Source of the DNA: Dendrobium chrysotoxum
Taxonomy: Eukaryota > Streptophyta > Magnoliopsida > Asparagales > Orchidaceae
Length of the DNA: 64,000 nucleotides
NCBI GenBank assembly: GCA_019925795.1
Contig: CM034298.1
Coordinates: forward strand, 51,796,365-51,860,364
Reading direction: 5' to 3'
The position numbers were made by a program, and so were the translations under genes. Every line of letters begins with the position of its first letter. Position 1 is the stretch's first letter. Below, piece after piece: positions 35,080 through 47,135 of this stretch. Below the pieces are notes generated by a model, which saw only the letters and a list, made by a program, of their open reading frames with translations, was not told where the DNA came from and did no database searches.

Positions 35080-35830
35080 CACCAAATAACCATCAAACCA
35101 TCATTGGACCACCGCGTGACCATCGCCATCGGAACACTACCAGACTTCTGTTGTTAGGCCAACGCTTGATCATCACTATAGGAATACCCCTCGACCACCA
35201 CAGTCAAACCACCACAATTGGAACACCGGCCGATTGATGGCGTCAAACCACAGCCCGAACACCACCATTAAAACATGCTCCAACCTTTGACCATCATCAT
35301 CTAACTATGGGTCATCCACCATTATTGTCCAACCTTTGGCCACCATCACCTAACCATGGGTCATCCACCATCACCCGATTATGGTTATCTAACCATCGTC
35401 GCCTAATTACAGTCATTTAACTAACATCGCCCAACTATGACCCTCCAACCACTGTCATCCAACTACAATCCTCCAACAAATTGTAACCCGACTAGGATCC
35501 TCTAACCAACCATCACTTGGTTACAGTTCTTCGATCTCCATTGCCCGATTCTCACCCGACTATCGTCACCCTAATACGATCGCGTAACCACTATGGCCTA
35601 ACTATTATCATCCAACCTCAGTTGCTAAACAATGATCCTCTAGCCTCTATGGACCACCTCTGGCCAACGTCACGACTACAGTCCTCTAATCTCCATCGCT
35701 TAACTACGATCCTCCGACTACTATCACCGACTATGATTTTTTTATTATCATCACCTTACTATGATCCCCCAACCATCATTACTTGACTACAATCTCCTTA
35801 CCTATAGTCCTCTGACCATTATCGCCTAGC
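35080..35830. repeat. Degenerate tandem repeat rich in CCAACCATC/GACTA words
   Basis: About 750 bp built from imperfect units of the type AACCATCATCGCCCGACTA, GATCCTCCAACCAC, with an irregular period of roughly 30-40 bp. It looks like an old minisatellite. The 89-codon plus-strand frame in it (35517-35786) is repeat-derived. Confidence 0.7.
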
Positions 35831-38457
35831 TACACCAATGCCCGTTGACTTTATTGATAACACCAACACATGTCATACCTTATAAAATTGATGCACACTA
35901 TCGACATCAACTGTGATTCCCAATATCAACACTAGGATTTATATTGGATTTCTTGATCTATAGTCTTCCCTCCTTATAGGAGTACAACCAAATCTATAAT
36001 AAATGGTACCTTAAAGATAATTCCTATGCCTTAGGACCTTTTCCAACTTTTGCCATGAAATTTGTTCTCTACAGCTTATATTTATTATATTGCATCAATA
36101 CCTTTCATAATTACAGGAACATATATCATTTATAACTAATAATAAATACAAGTGAGATGATTTCAACCAGGACATGTTTTATGATTTTTCTCTTTACGGG
36201 CTTTCCATATAAAAACTCTTATGTCTCTTATAATTTTGGGACTCAACTCTTATTTGTGTGTGTTAGATATTTGTATAAATATTAAGACAACAAACTCTGT
36301 CTCTCGACCTGTCATGATTGTAGAACTGTCTTTCACTTAAAGAAAGATAACTTTGCATGTATATCAGGTTTCTTAGGATAAAACTTCTATTATAGGCATG
36401 ATTTTAATTATTATGCATAGTTGGTCTTATTATGCTAAGTAGTGATTGCCCTAAATCAAATAAGATTATAAGTCTAGTTCAGTAGTTATGATTGTGTATA
36501 ATAGGGCTATCTCATTCCCTTCTCTTTCGTAGACATTTTAGGAATTCAAAGTTTTCCTTTATCATTTGAGATCATGAGACCAACTTTGAATAATACAGCT
36601 CATTATTACTAATAGAGCATCTCACAATTGGGTTGAGTTTGAGTTGACTACCTTCACAACTGTAGTTTCATGCTTGATAACTTGAGATGACATACCCATA
36701 AAATCCCGACGAAAGTTATTTATATCATTTCTTGGATTCATATTTTTTATTTGTTGCCTTTTTAGTTCCATCATACTCTTGTTTGAGACTATAGTGATTC
36801 AATAATCATTATCTCATAAGCTTTTTATGAGAACATATAGTCATCTCACTTGGTTATGTTAATTCACCCTTTTATCTTATGGACTAAACTATTTCAAAGG
36901 ATAGCTAGTCATATTAAGATAATAGTAATTAAATCATAGTATTCCTTGTGATAATTGACTCCAAAAAATCAAAATAAAGTCATACCTCGTTTATCAAGAG
37001 CATTTCTTGGCGCCGTCCTGGCGTTTAATCAATTTTACGAAGTCTAACCCCTTTAGAAGATTTGAGAAACTCACATTCTCTTGATTTAATTTAATTTAAT
37101 TTTAATGATATGACTTCTCATTTGTTATATAAAATTTGTTGGCTCTATTTCATTAGGCCTTTTGCCTGATCTTTTTGTCTTATGGACTAAACTATTTTCA
37201 TGGGACATTTTAGTTCATACAATCACCTATTGGTATCTAATGTGGCCTAGGGTGAGCACCTTGGATTATAGCTTTAATATATTTATAAATATTCCTAAGA
37301 GTTTTAGACAAGGTAAATAATCTTTGAAGATGTTTCAGAATAAATTTATTTAAGGTTTAAATAAGAAGAGGTTGAAAAAGATTAAAACAAGATAGAACCT
37401 ACTAGTTTTTGTTAGGCAAGTTTAGAGTTTTGGTGAGGCAAAAATATTGAACCATGGACCTAGAAAATACTTGAATATTTGCAGTAATGTGTCTAGATCT
37501 GATCTAAAGTTTCATAATTTTCTAGAATTTCTAAGGGGTCTTGTAACATGTCTTGGCCTTCCTAAAACCTTGTTTGGCCAACAATCCATGGTTGGCTTTT
37601 TTGCCTTAAATGGAAGGGTTAGGGTTAGAATTAGAGAATATTTTTCACAATTTTCTAAGAGATTTAAGTTGCTCAAATGGCCATTGCAACTGTATTAGTT
37701 CATATTTGTACAAGATGTCCCTAACAACTTCTAAGAGGTTTTTGCTTAGGATTTTGTGGAGAAAATAATGGGAAACTAAGTTGATATTGTAAAGGAAAGT
37801 CAAGAGAAGAGATATACAACAAAAAATAATAAAGATTTGCATACACATTAAACCAATCACTCACCAAAATAGTTCAGATTTGCAAAAGAAGTGTCCTTAT
37901 CCAACTTACAGGACTAGCTGCTCAGAAACTAGATCATAAAACTTCATCAGGACCTCACATTGGGGAATTACATTTCACAGCAACTAGGGGAGTCTAAATA
38001 AGATTTATTTGAGCAAGCAAGGTATTATTCAGCTGTTCCCTTTAAATAAATGAGCCAAAATTTTATAATTTTAGGTTTTGCTATCCATCAAGCCAAATAA
38101 AAATTAACTCATAAACACAAGAAATTCTCAAAATAGTATCTAGACAATTCGTTCATGGCCAATTTAGTCACACGGTATCACAGTGCTCTAATTTATGCCA
38201 TAGACTATACAAATTAGTCCCTCATGTTATAATTATGATATAAAATTGATTCCAATTTAATTTTAAAATGATCATTTTGGATTAATTTTGTATAGTCAAG
38301 GAACTAAATTGGAGCAACATTATATTCTAAAATTAAACTGATCATACACAAATAGTTCAAAGATTATTTTGAAATTTAACCCCTCATGAACATAAATCTA
38401 CTTCGAAGACATTTAAAATATAAAATATGCATTTCCTTTTATGTGTAAATATATATA
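35831..38457. other. Unassigned DNA
   Basis: No recognisable gene. The phrase CTTATGGACTAAACTATTT occurs twice (about 36877 and 37178), suggesting a diverged duplication or an old element. Short frames such as 37447-37698 have no known motif. Confidence 0.55.
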
Positions 38458-39219
38458 GGGGCTATTTGGTTGCCTGAAAAAAAGAATACGGTGTAAAAAG
38501 AATGCAACATAAAAGAAATGTAACTTAAGAAGAATACTATGAAGTTGTTTGGATGAGTGTAAAAGAAATGCATGCCTTTATTTATTTTATTTTTAGTTTG
38601 AAGTAAAATTAATACAATGTAAAGTGTAAAAAAGTTATACCAAAGGTGATTAGCGGTGGCCAGCGTTGGAGGGCGACATTGGTGGTGGCATAAGTGGCGG
38701 TAGGTGATGACGACGGCGTAGTCCGGCGATGGTGGTGGGCGGTGACTAGCGGCAATGGCTAGCAGTGACCAACGACAGCGGCCGACCATATGGGGGGCGG
38801 CAGCCGATGACGGGTGGCGATGGGCTAGGTTGGCAGCCAACGGCGGTGGTCGGCAGTGTTCAGTGGCAGCCAGCCAACAACTGGCTGTGGTGGTGTGCAA
38901 TGGGCAGTGGCTACGGGATGGTAGGGGCGGTGGCCAACGGTCTATGTATAGTAATTGACCTCGCTGCGGCGACCGATAGCAGGGTGGCAATGGAGATGGT
39001 GGCCATCGACGGTGGTCAAGCAAGCTTTAGAGTAGTTTAAATGATTCTAGCTTAAAACTAGACAAGAACGATTTGCCTCAAAAATGAACTAGAATAGAAT
39101 ACACCGCATTAACTTTACTTTACCTTGGATTTATTTTTCATCCGACCAAACACCAAACTTTTTAAAACCCCTACATTTACTTTACATTACACTCACTTTA
39201 CTTCTAATCAAACAGCCCC
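38458..39219. mobile_element. TIR element with GC-rich interior
   Basis: 762 bp ending in the inverted repeats GGGGCTATTTGGTTGCC and the complement of GGGGCTGTTTGATTAG, with ATA on both sides (38455-38457 and 39220-39222). The ends resemble PIF/Harbinger-type plant MITEs. The interior (about 38650-39010) is strikingly GC-rich with repeated GGTGG/GGCGG words, unlike its AT-rich arms. Long frames there on both strands come from this triplet composition. Confidence 0.6.
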
Positions 39220-40081
39220 ATAATTAAATTATTATCAAACTGAACAAGATCAAACACGAACAAACGTTTTTGAGAGCTTCACAATTACCCAAATATATGA
39301 TCACGATCAATTAAAGAAAACATTTAAAGTAGAACATTAAAGACACATGATCAGACCCCCAGTTCATCATTACTAAAACCATATGTTAAAGTAAATAATC
39401 CACTCTAATAACAAGCATAAAACCAAGATGAAGAAAGTGGTAGAGATTTACAAAAACAATTTCAAGGTTAACAGTACTTGACTGATTAATTATGTTACAT
39501 CAACTTGCTTACTACTGTCGTAATATTTTCATCCAGATTTCGTTTATTTTCTTTAGAAAAAGTCCTCATAAAGTTCACAAAGAAAAAAAATTGAGAAAAT
39601 GGCATGCTGATTTACAAAAGTTTCTTCCAATCAATGAAAAGGTTGCTTATTCAAGCTCCAACGACAATGAGAACAAAGCTCAAGGCTTTGGACTCCAAAA
39701 AGTGTTTCCTTGCACAAGCAAGTTTATTGCAGCTCATTATATGTGATAAATGTCATCAATGGGCATCAGAACTTCCAAAATAAAATATCTGAGGTAAAAG
39801 AAATTGGAGTTAGAATATGAATTTCAGTAGTTACAAATTTGTTAAGAGTGCTATTTATGGAAATAACTTCACTTGAAGCCAATCTCAAATAATTGAGATA
39901 AAGCTACTGTTGATGATGAATTTTGCATAACAGCAAAAGCTCAGGATAGGAATAAATAAAATCTAAAACTAAATAAATTTATTAGTGACCAGTATATAAA
40001 CCAAAACTTAGAATACACATAAAAATAGTCCATATGTAATAAAAATGCAGAGTAGTGCTTTCACCTTGGTTGCTGGTTTCT

Positions 40082-40133
<52 letters not shown>

Positions 40134-40559
40134 ATAGCAAGCAAACCCCAATACAGGCAATAAAACTGATTTCATTTAGATTTGTGCAGAAGATTAGCTA
40201 TTTAAGAGGAGGAAAAAAAAGCTTGCTTATTGCAAATAATTTAAATCTATAATACACCTACACTTCACCTTAATGAGGTATGCAATGTTAGACACAACAC
40301 GTGTCCGACATGCCTCTGATACATATCAGACACGCCAAAGTTGTGTCCGATTAAAAAATATTAAAAATGTGACACATGTGTGTCCGACAAACGTGCCTTA
40401 AATATTTTATAATTTTTTAATATAATTTCTTATATTACAAAAATTTATTTATTAAAAAAACTTTTTTTTGAATTTCCCCTAAACAACCACAAATCGATTG
40501 TCCGCACTTAATACTCCATTTCCCGAACATACCACTTTCATTTCTATCTATATATCGCA
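39220..40559. other. Unassigned AT-rich DNA between transposons
   Basis: Contains a GA microsatellite (40086-40131) and, at about 40290-40400, several GTGTCCGACA-type words in both orientations that look like an old repeat. The 84-codon plus-strand frame at 39492-39746 has no motif I recognise. No gene can be supported. Confidence 0.55.
40086..40131. repeat. (AG)n microsatellite
   Basis: About 46 bp of uninterrupted AG dinucleotide. Confidence 0.97.
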
Positions 40560-42423
40560 TGTGAGAATCGGATCTGGCCGGTTCAACCGAACCGGCCAGT
40601 TCTATTAATAGAGTCGCGACCCCGTATTGGGGGGTCGGTTTTCGCGAAACAGAGGGGGGGGGGGGGACGACCGAAACCTACGAAGGAGGATTCAGAGGAT
40701 TTCTTTCGTCATTTTTAGCAATCTAACATGTTTGGAGATAAGAATTGGTGACTCCTTTTCATTTCTAACGTTAAAGGAGTGATAAATTTGGAAGAAGTTT
40801 CAACGAGCGAGAGGAACGACGAGAAAAAGAGGAGAAATGTTTGTTTTTTAAATTTTTATAAATTATTTTCAATTCCTTTCTCTAATTAGTAGAAATATTA
40901 AAATTGAAGATAAGGAGGATTCAGAGGATTTCTTTCGTCATTTTTAGCAATCCAACATGTTTGGAGATAAGAATTGGTGACTCCTTTTCATTTCTAACGT
41001 TAAAGGAGTGATAAATTTGGAAGAAGTTTCAACGAGCGAGAGGAACGACGAGAAAAAGAGGAGAAATGTTTGTTTTTTAAATTTTTATAAATTATTTTCA
41101 ATTCCTTTCTCTAATTAGTAGAAATATTAAAATTGAAGATAAGGAGGATTCAGAGGATTTCTTTCGTCATTTTTAGCAATCCAACATGTTTGGAGATAAG
41201 AATTGGTGACTGCTTTTCATTTCTAACGTTAAAGGAGTGATAAATTTGGAAGAAGTTTCAACGAGCGAGAGGAACGACGAGAAAAAGAGGAGAAATGTTT
41301 GTTTTTTAAATTTTTATAAATTATTTTCAATTCCTTTCTCTAATTAGTAGAAATATTAAAATTGAAGATAAGGAGGATTCAGAGGATTTCTTTCGTCATT
41401 TTTAGCAATCCAACATGTTTGGAGATAAGAATTGGTGACTCCTTTTCATTTCTAACGTTAAAGGAGTGATAAATTTGGAAGAAGTTTCAACGAGCGAGAG
41501 GAACGACGAGAAAAAGAGGAGAAATGTTTGTTTTTTAAATTTTTATAAATTATTTTCAATTCCTTTCTCTAATTAGTAGAAATATTAAAATTGAAGATAA
41601 GGAAGACAATTGGAAGCAAGGAGAAGAGATTTGTGAGGGAGAAAGAAGAAGAATTTTGGGATTTTTGGAAATCCCCATTGTAAGAAATTTCTATCATGTA
41701 CTTGTTATTAAATTTTATTAGTTAAATCAAGTTTTTATGAAAATTTTATTGTACGATTTTAGAGATTTTGGAAAGGAAGAGATTGAAAGTTGTAGGAGTC
41801 CGATTCAACAAGAATTCTGCAAGGAAGAAGATTCGAAGTTTGAAGTGGTACCAAGGATCAAAGTGGGTAATTATATATGTGTAAATTTCACTTTTATTTT
41901 CATTTCAAATCTGAAAGTAGTAATTCGTATAATTGTTTAATTCTTTTGGAGAAAATACAGAATTAAATGGGAAAAGGAATATAGATTAAAGTAATTTTAA
42001 ATGTTATAAATGAATATGATGGGATATGTATAAAAAAAACAAATGAAAGGAAATGAACAAAGTAAATAAAAAGTACACCAATGTAAAGGTTAATTTTATT
42101 GTATTTTATGCATATTAAGTGATGATGAAAATTACCCACTAAGTTTACACTGTAAACTCAAACCACTAAATTAATATTTCAGGTAAATTTCCAAAGAATA
42201 AGAAATGGCTGAAATGGAAGAATTCGTCTATAGAAGCAGGTAAAATGACTGATGAGAATGCTTAGTTCAGTCATAGATTGATTATAGTTTTCTTTGTGAT
42301 TAGTGGCTCTACAGTTGATGAAAAGTTTATGTTAATGTGTTTATTGAATGAGATGAAATTGTATTACTGTCCGACTTTTTGTTCCCGCCTCATTAGATCG
42401 AGCATTCGGGCTGGGTCGTGACA
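40560..42423 (+). mobile_element. 5' LTR of the chromovirus, with four-unit array
   Basis: 1864 bp against 1527 bp for the 3' LTR. The difference is three extra copies of a 229-bp unit (40683-41598) minus a loss of about 335 bp near 41958. A 13-base G run lies at 40654-40666. Just inside the terminus is a perfect dyad: CTGGCCGGTT (40574-40583) and its complement (40590-40599) around a 6-base loop; the 3' LTR keeps it too. Confidence 0.93.
40683..41598. repeat. 229-bp tandem repeat, four near-identical units, within the 5' LTR
   Basis: Units start at 40683, 40912, 41141 and 41370 with AAGGAGGATTCAGAGGATTT; the phrase recurs exactly every 229 bp, and a changed start of a fifth (AAGGAAGAC) is at 41599. 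The units differ by single bases (for example TCTAAC versus TCCAAC, CTCCTT versus CTGCTT). The 3' LTR has one unit at about 47263-47482, lacking the ATTCAGAGG phrase. Confidence 0.97.
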
Positions 42424-42427
42424 AAAA

Positions 42428-42440
42428 TGGTATCAGAGAC
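42428..42440 (+). other. Primer-binding site (tRNA-Met) of the chromovirus
   Basis: TGGTATCAGAGAC, four A residues after the LTR end GTCGTGACA. Confidence 0.9.
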
Positions 42441-42562
42441 AGGTTTAAGATAAGAATCATACTGGAAAAGCCATTAGAATGATTATTAATGATTTAAAGA
42501 TTTAATGTAAAATGAATATCTTATTAAAAACATAATCAAAATGATTCGGAAGAAGAGAGGGA

Positions 42563-43490
42563 AATGGAAAGACTCGTGCCTAATGTTAATATTAACCCTG
42601 ATGCACTGACACAAATGATGACAGCTATGACTCAATTGATTTAAGATTCAAGGAATCAACCATCAAGAAGTAGCAGTGGTAGTGGAATGCCTATGGATAA
42701 GTATCTCAAATTATTTCATGATATGAGACCACCATTATTCAAGGGAATTGAGGGACCAATTGAAGCTAAAAATTAGTTGCTAAGGATTGAAAAAATTTTA
42801 GAAAAAATGTTCTGTCCAGAGGAGAGGAAAGTCTCCTTGACAGTCTTTGCTCTTGATGGAGAAGCAGAAAGGTGGTGGAGGGGTTAGCATAAAAATAAAA
42901 TTGGAGGAATTCAAGAATGCAAATTAAGTGGGATGATTTTACAAAACTGTTCAGGGATTGGTTCGTGCCTCTTTCTGTAAGGAGACAAATGTAGGATAAA
43001 TTTATGAGACTGGTACAGGGAGATAAATCAATTATGCAATATGAAGCTGAATTTACAACCTTATCCATATATGCTCCTTACTTAATGTATATTGCAGAAG
43101 AACAGTGTCATCAATTTTTATTTGGATTAAAGGATGCAATTAGACAGCCTCTTGTTCCATTTGGAATTGAAGATTATTCAGTATTGGTGGAAAGGGCTAG
43201 GAGGATAGAAATGAACCTACAAAACACTCAAAGGAGACGTGATTTTCAGAAGAAGAAGAGTGGTGAGATTATGGGAACTTCTCAGGATTTGCATAGCAAA
43301 TCCCTTTCACAAGCTGGGAAGTTTAATTGAAAGAAGACAAAATTCAGTAGCAGTGATAGTTCAAGTGTGAACAGTTGCAGCAAGTGTGGAAGACAACATA
43401 ATGAAGAATGCTTATCTGGTATAAATACTTGCTTCTGGTGTCATCAACCAGGTCATATAGCCAAGAACTATTCTACTTTGGGGAAAAGAC
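42563..43490 (+). pseudogene. Chromovirus gag, broken by stops
   Basis: Starts near 42563 with MERLVPNVNINPDALTQMM. It holds MRPPLFKGIEGPIEAKN, VSLTVFALDGEAERWW (the gag core) and a frameshift near 42900. Then comes the open piece 43004-43330 with QFLFGLKDAIRQPLVPFGIE and LVERARRIEMN, and finally a CCHC knuckle at about 43431-43472, CFWCHQPGHIAKNY, whose last Cys has become Tyr. Gag would package element RNA. Stops at several points (for example after TQLI) make it non-functional. The truncated chromovirus gag at 10407-11438 is a clear relative. Confidence 0.88.
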
Positions 43491-43685
43491 CAGCATGAGA
43501 GTCAAGGATAAACACTAGATCTCAGAAGAATGTTGGAAGACCAAGAACAGTAGAATCAGCTGCTTCTACTCCAGGATCAAATCAAAGCCGACAGAATACT
43601 CTGCCTAGAGTATATGCACTGACTCAGAAGGATGCTAAAGATTCACCTGAAGTGATTATATGTGACAGAAATGAAAAATGAATAA

Positions 43686-44096
43686 ATGTGTATTATGAAA
43701 ATATTTTTAAAAGGAATGATGTATGTTTATGTTATTTTTTTTATGAATTTCATAGGTAGGGTAACGATTCAAGGAAAGCCTGTACAAATCATTTTTGATA
43801 CAGGAGCCTCACACTCCTTCATTTCTGAGGCAATTGTTAAAACAATGAATTTGAATGTTTATGGAATAAATGCAGTTTTGAAAATTTTGATGCCAAATGG
43901 GTCTGTTGTGAATGTAAATGGTGTATGTCAATTGACTTTCAAAATAAATGAAAGAGAGTTTAAAGCAAAAATAAATGTTTTACCATTTCAAGAGTTTGAC
44001 ATGATATTGAGAATGGATTGGTTATCAAAGTATTTTGTGATTATTAACTGCAATAGAAAAATTGTCAAATTAAATTTCCTGGAGAAAGAGAGTTGA
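43686..44096 (+). pseudogene. Chromovirus aspartic protease region
   Basis: An open 136-codon piece. KPVQIIFDTGASHSFIS holds the catalytic Asp-Thr-Gly intact, and FDMILRMDWLSKYFVIINC is the C-terminal conserved segment (D.ILGMDWL....A.I.C) with Gly changed to Arg. Retropepsin would cut the polyprotein. It is separated from gag by stops, and a stop follows before the RT. Confidence 0.86.
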
Positions 44097-44224
44097 AATT
44101 CTATGGAGTGAGGAATTTCTTCAATCATAATCACTTATATGAAAGCATGCAAATTTGTATCCAAAGGATGTCAATGTTTTCTTGCTCAAGTAAAGGATAC
44201 CAATAAGAAAGTTAAAGAGTTGAA

Positions 44225-44960
44225 AGATATACCTGTAATCAAATAATATCCAGAGGTGTTTTTAGATGATTTTCCAGGATTACCACCAGAAAGAGAAATA
44301 GATTTCACCATTGAATTGATACCAGGCTCAGAACTAGTGGCAAGGGCACCTTAGAGGATGACAGTCAAAGAGTTGCAGGAGCTGAAAAGTTAGTTACATG
44401 AATTGCTAGATAAGGGGTTTATCAGGCCAAGTTCCTCACCATGAGGAGCTCCAGCACTGTTAGTAAAAAAGAAGGATGGGAGCTTCAGAATGTGCATAGA
44501 TTACAGAGAACTGAATAAGCTTACTGTTAAGAATAAATATCCATTACCCAGAATTGATGATCTTTTTGATCAACTGGAAGGAGCTACAGTTTCTCTAAAA
44601 TTGATTTGAGGACTGGATATCATCAGTTACGCATTAAGGAGGATGATATAGCAAATAGTCACTATGAGTTTGTAGTAATGTCATTTGGAGTGACTAATGC
44701 ACCAGCTATATTTATGAATTTGATGAAAAAAATTTTAAGCCATTTCTGGACATATTTGTGATTGTGTTTATCGATGATATTCTGATTTATTCAAGAGATG
44801 AAGAGAGCCATTACATTCATCTACAAGCAGTGTTGCAAACATTAAAGGAGAACAAGTTGTATGCCAAATTTTTAAAATGTGAATTTTAGTTGAGCAGTGT
44901 AACTTTTCTTGGACATGTGAGTAGTGGTGAATGTATTTCAGTTGATCAGAATAAAATTCA
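44225..44960 (+). pseudogene. Chromovirus reverse transcriptase
   Basis: Fragmented in three frames. One reads PEVFLDDFPGLPPEREIDFT. Next comes ARAP with a stop where PYRM is normal, then LLVKKKDGSFRMCIDYRELN, the second block of RT. Near 44590-44640 a frameshift interrupts the FSKIDLRSGYHQLR block. IVFIDDILIYSRDEE (about 44758-44800) has the catalytic Asp pair. A stop sits in KCEF.L just before the connection. It would copy element RNA into DNA but is dead. Confidence 0.86.
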
Positions 44961-45454
44961 AGCCCATTTCAGATTGGCCACGGCCAACGACAGTTTCAGA
45001 GGTGAGGAGTTTTCTGGGTCTTGCTGGTTATTACAGGAGGTTTGTAGAGGGGTTCTCTCATATTACAATGTCGTTATCCAGATTAACTCAGAAAGCAATG
45101 AAATTTGAATGGAGTGATCAGTGTGAAGATGCTTTCCAGAAATTAAAGAATTATTTAATGACTGCTCAAATTTTAACAATTTCATCATGTTCAAAAGGGT
45201 TCCAAATTTTATGTAATGCTTCATTGAGAGGACTTGGATGTATACTAATGCAACATGGTAGAGTGGTAGCTTATGCTTCAAGGAAATTGAAAATCCATGA
45301 AAGAAATTACCCCACTCATGATTTAGAATTGGCAGCTGTAATTTTTGTACTCAAAATATGGAGACATTACCTATATGGGGTTAGATGTGAAGTGTTTACA
45401 GATTATAAGAGTCTCAAATACATATTCAATCAAAAAAAACTTAATTTGAGGTAG
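44924..45454 (+). pseudogene. Chromovirus RT connection and RNase H
   Basis: 176 open codons. WPRPTTVSEVRSFLGLAGYY followed by RRFVEGFSHI is the connection. FQILCNASLRGLGCILMQ is the RNase H start, in which the first catalytic Asp (normally CDAS) is Asn. VVAYASRKLKIHERNYPTHD then LELAAVIFVLKIWRHYLYG has the Glu block, and FTDYKSLKYIF has the second Asp (normally TDHKSL). The frame continues, after a stop at about 45454, into DALSRK. Confidence 0.9.
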
Positions 45455-45487
45455 AGAAGGTGGCTAGAGCTCATTAAGAATTATGAC

Positions 45488-46649
45488 TTGGACATACAGT
45501 ATCATTCTGGAAAGGCAAATGTAATTGCAGATGCGCTTAGCAGAAAAGCTCTTGGAAATGCAAGTTGGTTAATTACTCAGAAGGAACAAATAATCAAAGA
45601 CATGGAAAGACTAGAGCTTTTAGTGGTCAATCAGAAAAATACAAAAGATATGATAATAAATCAACCGGTGATTCAATGTACTTTGAAGGATAGAGTGCTT
45701 AATGCATTGTCTCAAGATGAAAAATTTCAGGACATCATAAAGAAAGTGCAAGCAGGATAGTTAAAGAACTTTGAAGTTGATGGAGAAAGATTATTAAAGT
45801 ATAAGGGCAGGATCTGTATTCCAAATGTTGGAAATTTAAGAGAAGAGATATTGCAGAAAGCTCATCTCTCAACTTATGAAATTCACCCAGGCAGTACAAA
45901 ATTATATCAGGAATTGAGAGGATTATTTTGGTGGCCAGGATTAAAGAGGAATGTTACAGAATTTATGGCAAAATGTATTCCCTGTCAGATGATTAAAGCA
46001 GAACATTAAAAGCCAAGTGATCAATTAAAACCTTTACCTATACCTGAGTGGAAATGGGAAGACATTGCAATGGATTTTATAATTAGATTACCCAGGTCAG
46101 GGCAGAGTCGAGATGCAATATGGTTTATTATTGACAGATTAACTAAGTCAGCTCATTTCTTACCAATCAAACAGACAAATTCAGTGAAAAAGTTCGCAAA
46201 GATATGTGGATGAAATTGTGAGATTACATGGAATTCCAAAATCAATAGTTTCTGATAGAGATGCCCGATTCACTTCTAAATTGTAGAAGAAAAATTAGGA
46301 AGCTATGGACACTCGATTGACTTTCAATATAGTATTTCATCCTCAGACAGATGGGCAATCAGAAAAGACAATTCAGACTTTGGAGGATTTACTATGGTTA
46401 TGTGTATTAGAATTTGGAGGAAATTGGGAGACTCACATACCGTTGATTGAATTTTCATACAATAGCAGTTTTCAATCTAGTATTGGAATGGCACCATACG
46501 AGGCTCTTTATAGGAGAAAGTGTAGAACACCCATGTGTTGGATAGAAACAGGTAAAAGAAAAATTATTGGAGCTGAACTAGAAGATGAGGCTACTATCAA
46601 AATCAAATTGATCAAAGACAAACTAAAGGCAGTACAAGACAGGCAATGA
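45488..46649 (+). pseudogene. Chromovirus integrase
   Basis: After the RNase H tail (YHSGKANVIADALSRKA) come a zinc-binding region and a catalytic core in several frames. The HHCC domain reads HLSTYEIHPGSTKLYQELRG with CIPCQMIK further on. The first catalytic region is AMDFIIRLPRSG with FIIDRLTKSAHF, and the second is SIVSDRDARFTSKL followed by a stop. The open part 46305-46649 holds FHPQTDGQSEKTIQTLEDLL with Glu retained and IEFSYNSSFQSSIGMAPYEA, then LYRRKCRTP. Integrase would insert the DNA copy. Stops and a frameshift at about 46195 disable it. Confidence 0.88.
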
Positions 46650-47095
46650 AAGTATATGATGCAAAACACAGATCAGTTGAGTTTGAAGTATGAGAATTTG
46701 TTTTCCTAAAGGTCAGTCTGATGAAAGGTGTGCAAAAGTTTGGAAAGACAGGAAAATTGAGCCCAAGATTTAGAGGTCCTTTTGAAATCACAGAGAGGAT
46801 TGAAAATATGACTTACAGATTGGATCTGTCAGTACATATGCAAAAAATTCATAATGTGTTTCATATATCAATGCTTCGAAAATATGTATAAGAGAGTCAA
46901 AGAGAATTCAGTCCAAATTAATTGACTTGCAGCCTGATTTGAAATATGTTGAGGAACCTGAAAGAATACTGGATTATGATGTAAAATAGTTGAGGCATAG
47001 AGCAATACCTTTTGTGAAGATTTTATGGAAGCATGGATAAGAAAGAGATGCCACCTGGGAGAAGGATCTATTTAACTAAGGTATGTTTCCTTATT
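46650..47095 (+). pseudogene. Chromovirus integrase C-terminus and chromodomain
   Basis: Frames read VSLMKGVQKFGKTGKLSPRF then GPFEITERIENMTYRLDL and FHISMLRKYV, the GPF/Y-type module. After a frameshift come EEPERILDYDVK, a stop, LRHRAIPFVKILWKHG, a stop and RDATWEKDLF, a Del/Tekay-type chromodomain in which P-x-V-K-x-L-W and A-T-W-E can be seen. Chromodomains of this group are thought to steer integration toward modified histones. Two stops break it here. Confidence 0.84.
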
Positions 47096-47135
47096 CTTGA
47101 TTTAATTTCGAGAACAAATTTTTTTTAAGGGAGAT

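Noticed and set aside
35517..35786. 89-codon frame
   Set aside because: Derived from the degenerate CCAACCATC repeat.
38439..39023. 194-codon minus-strand frame and overlapping plus-strand frames
   Set aside because: GC-rich GGTGG/GGCGG repeat inside a TIR element; no domain, both strands open.
39492..39746. 84-codon plus-strand frame with a Lys-rich stretch
   Set aside because: No homology I recognise, no splice partners and AT-rich context; not enough to call a gene.
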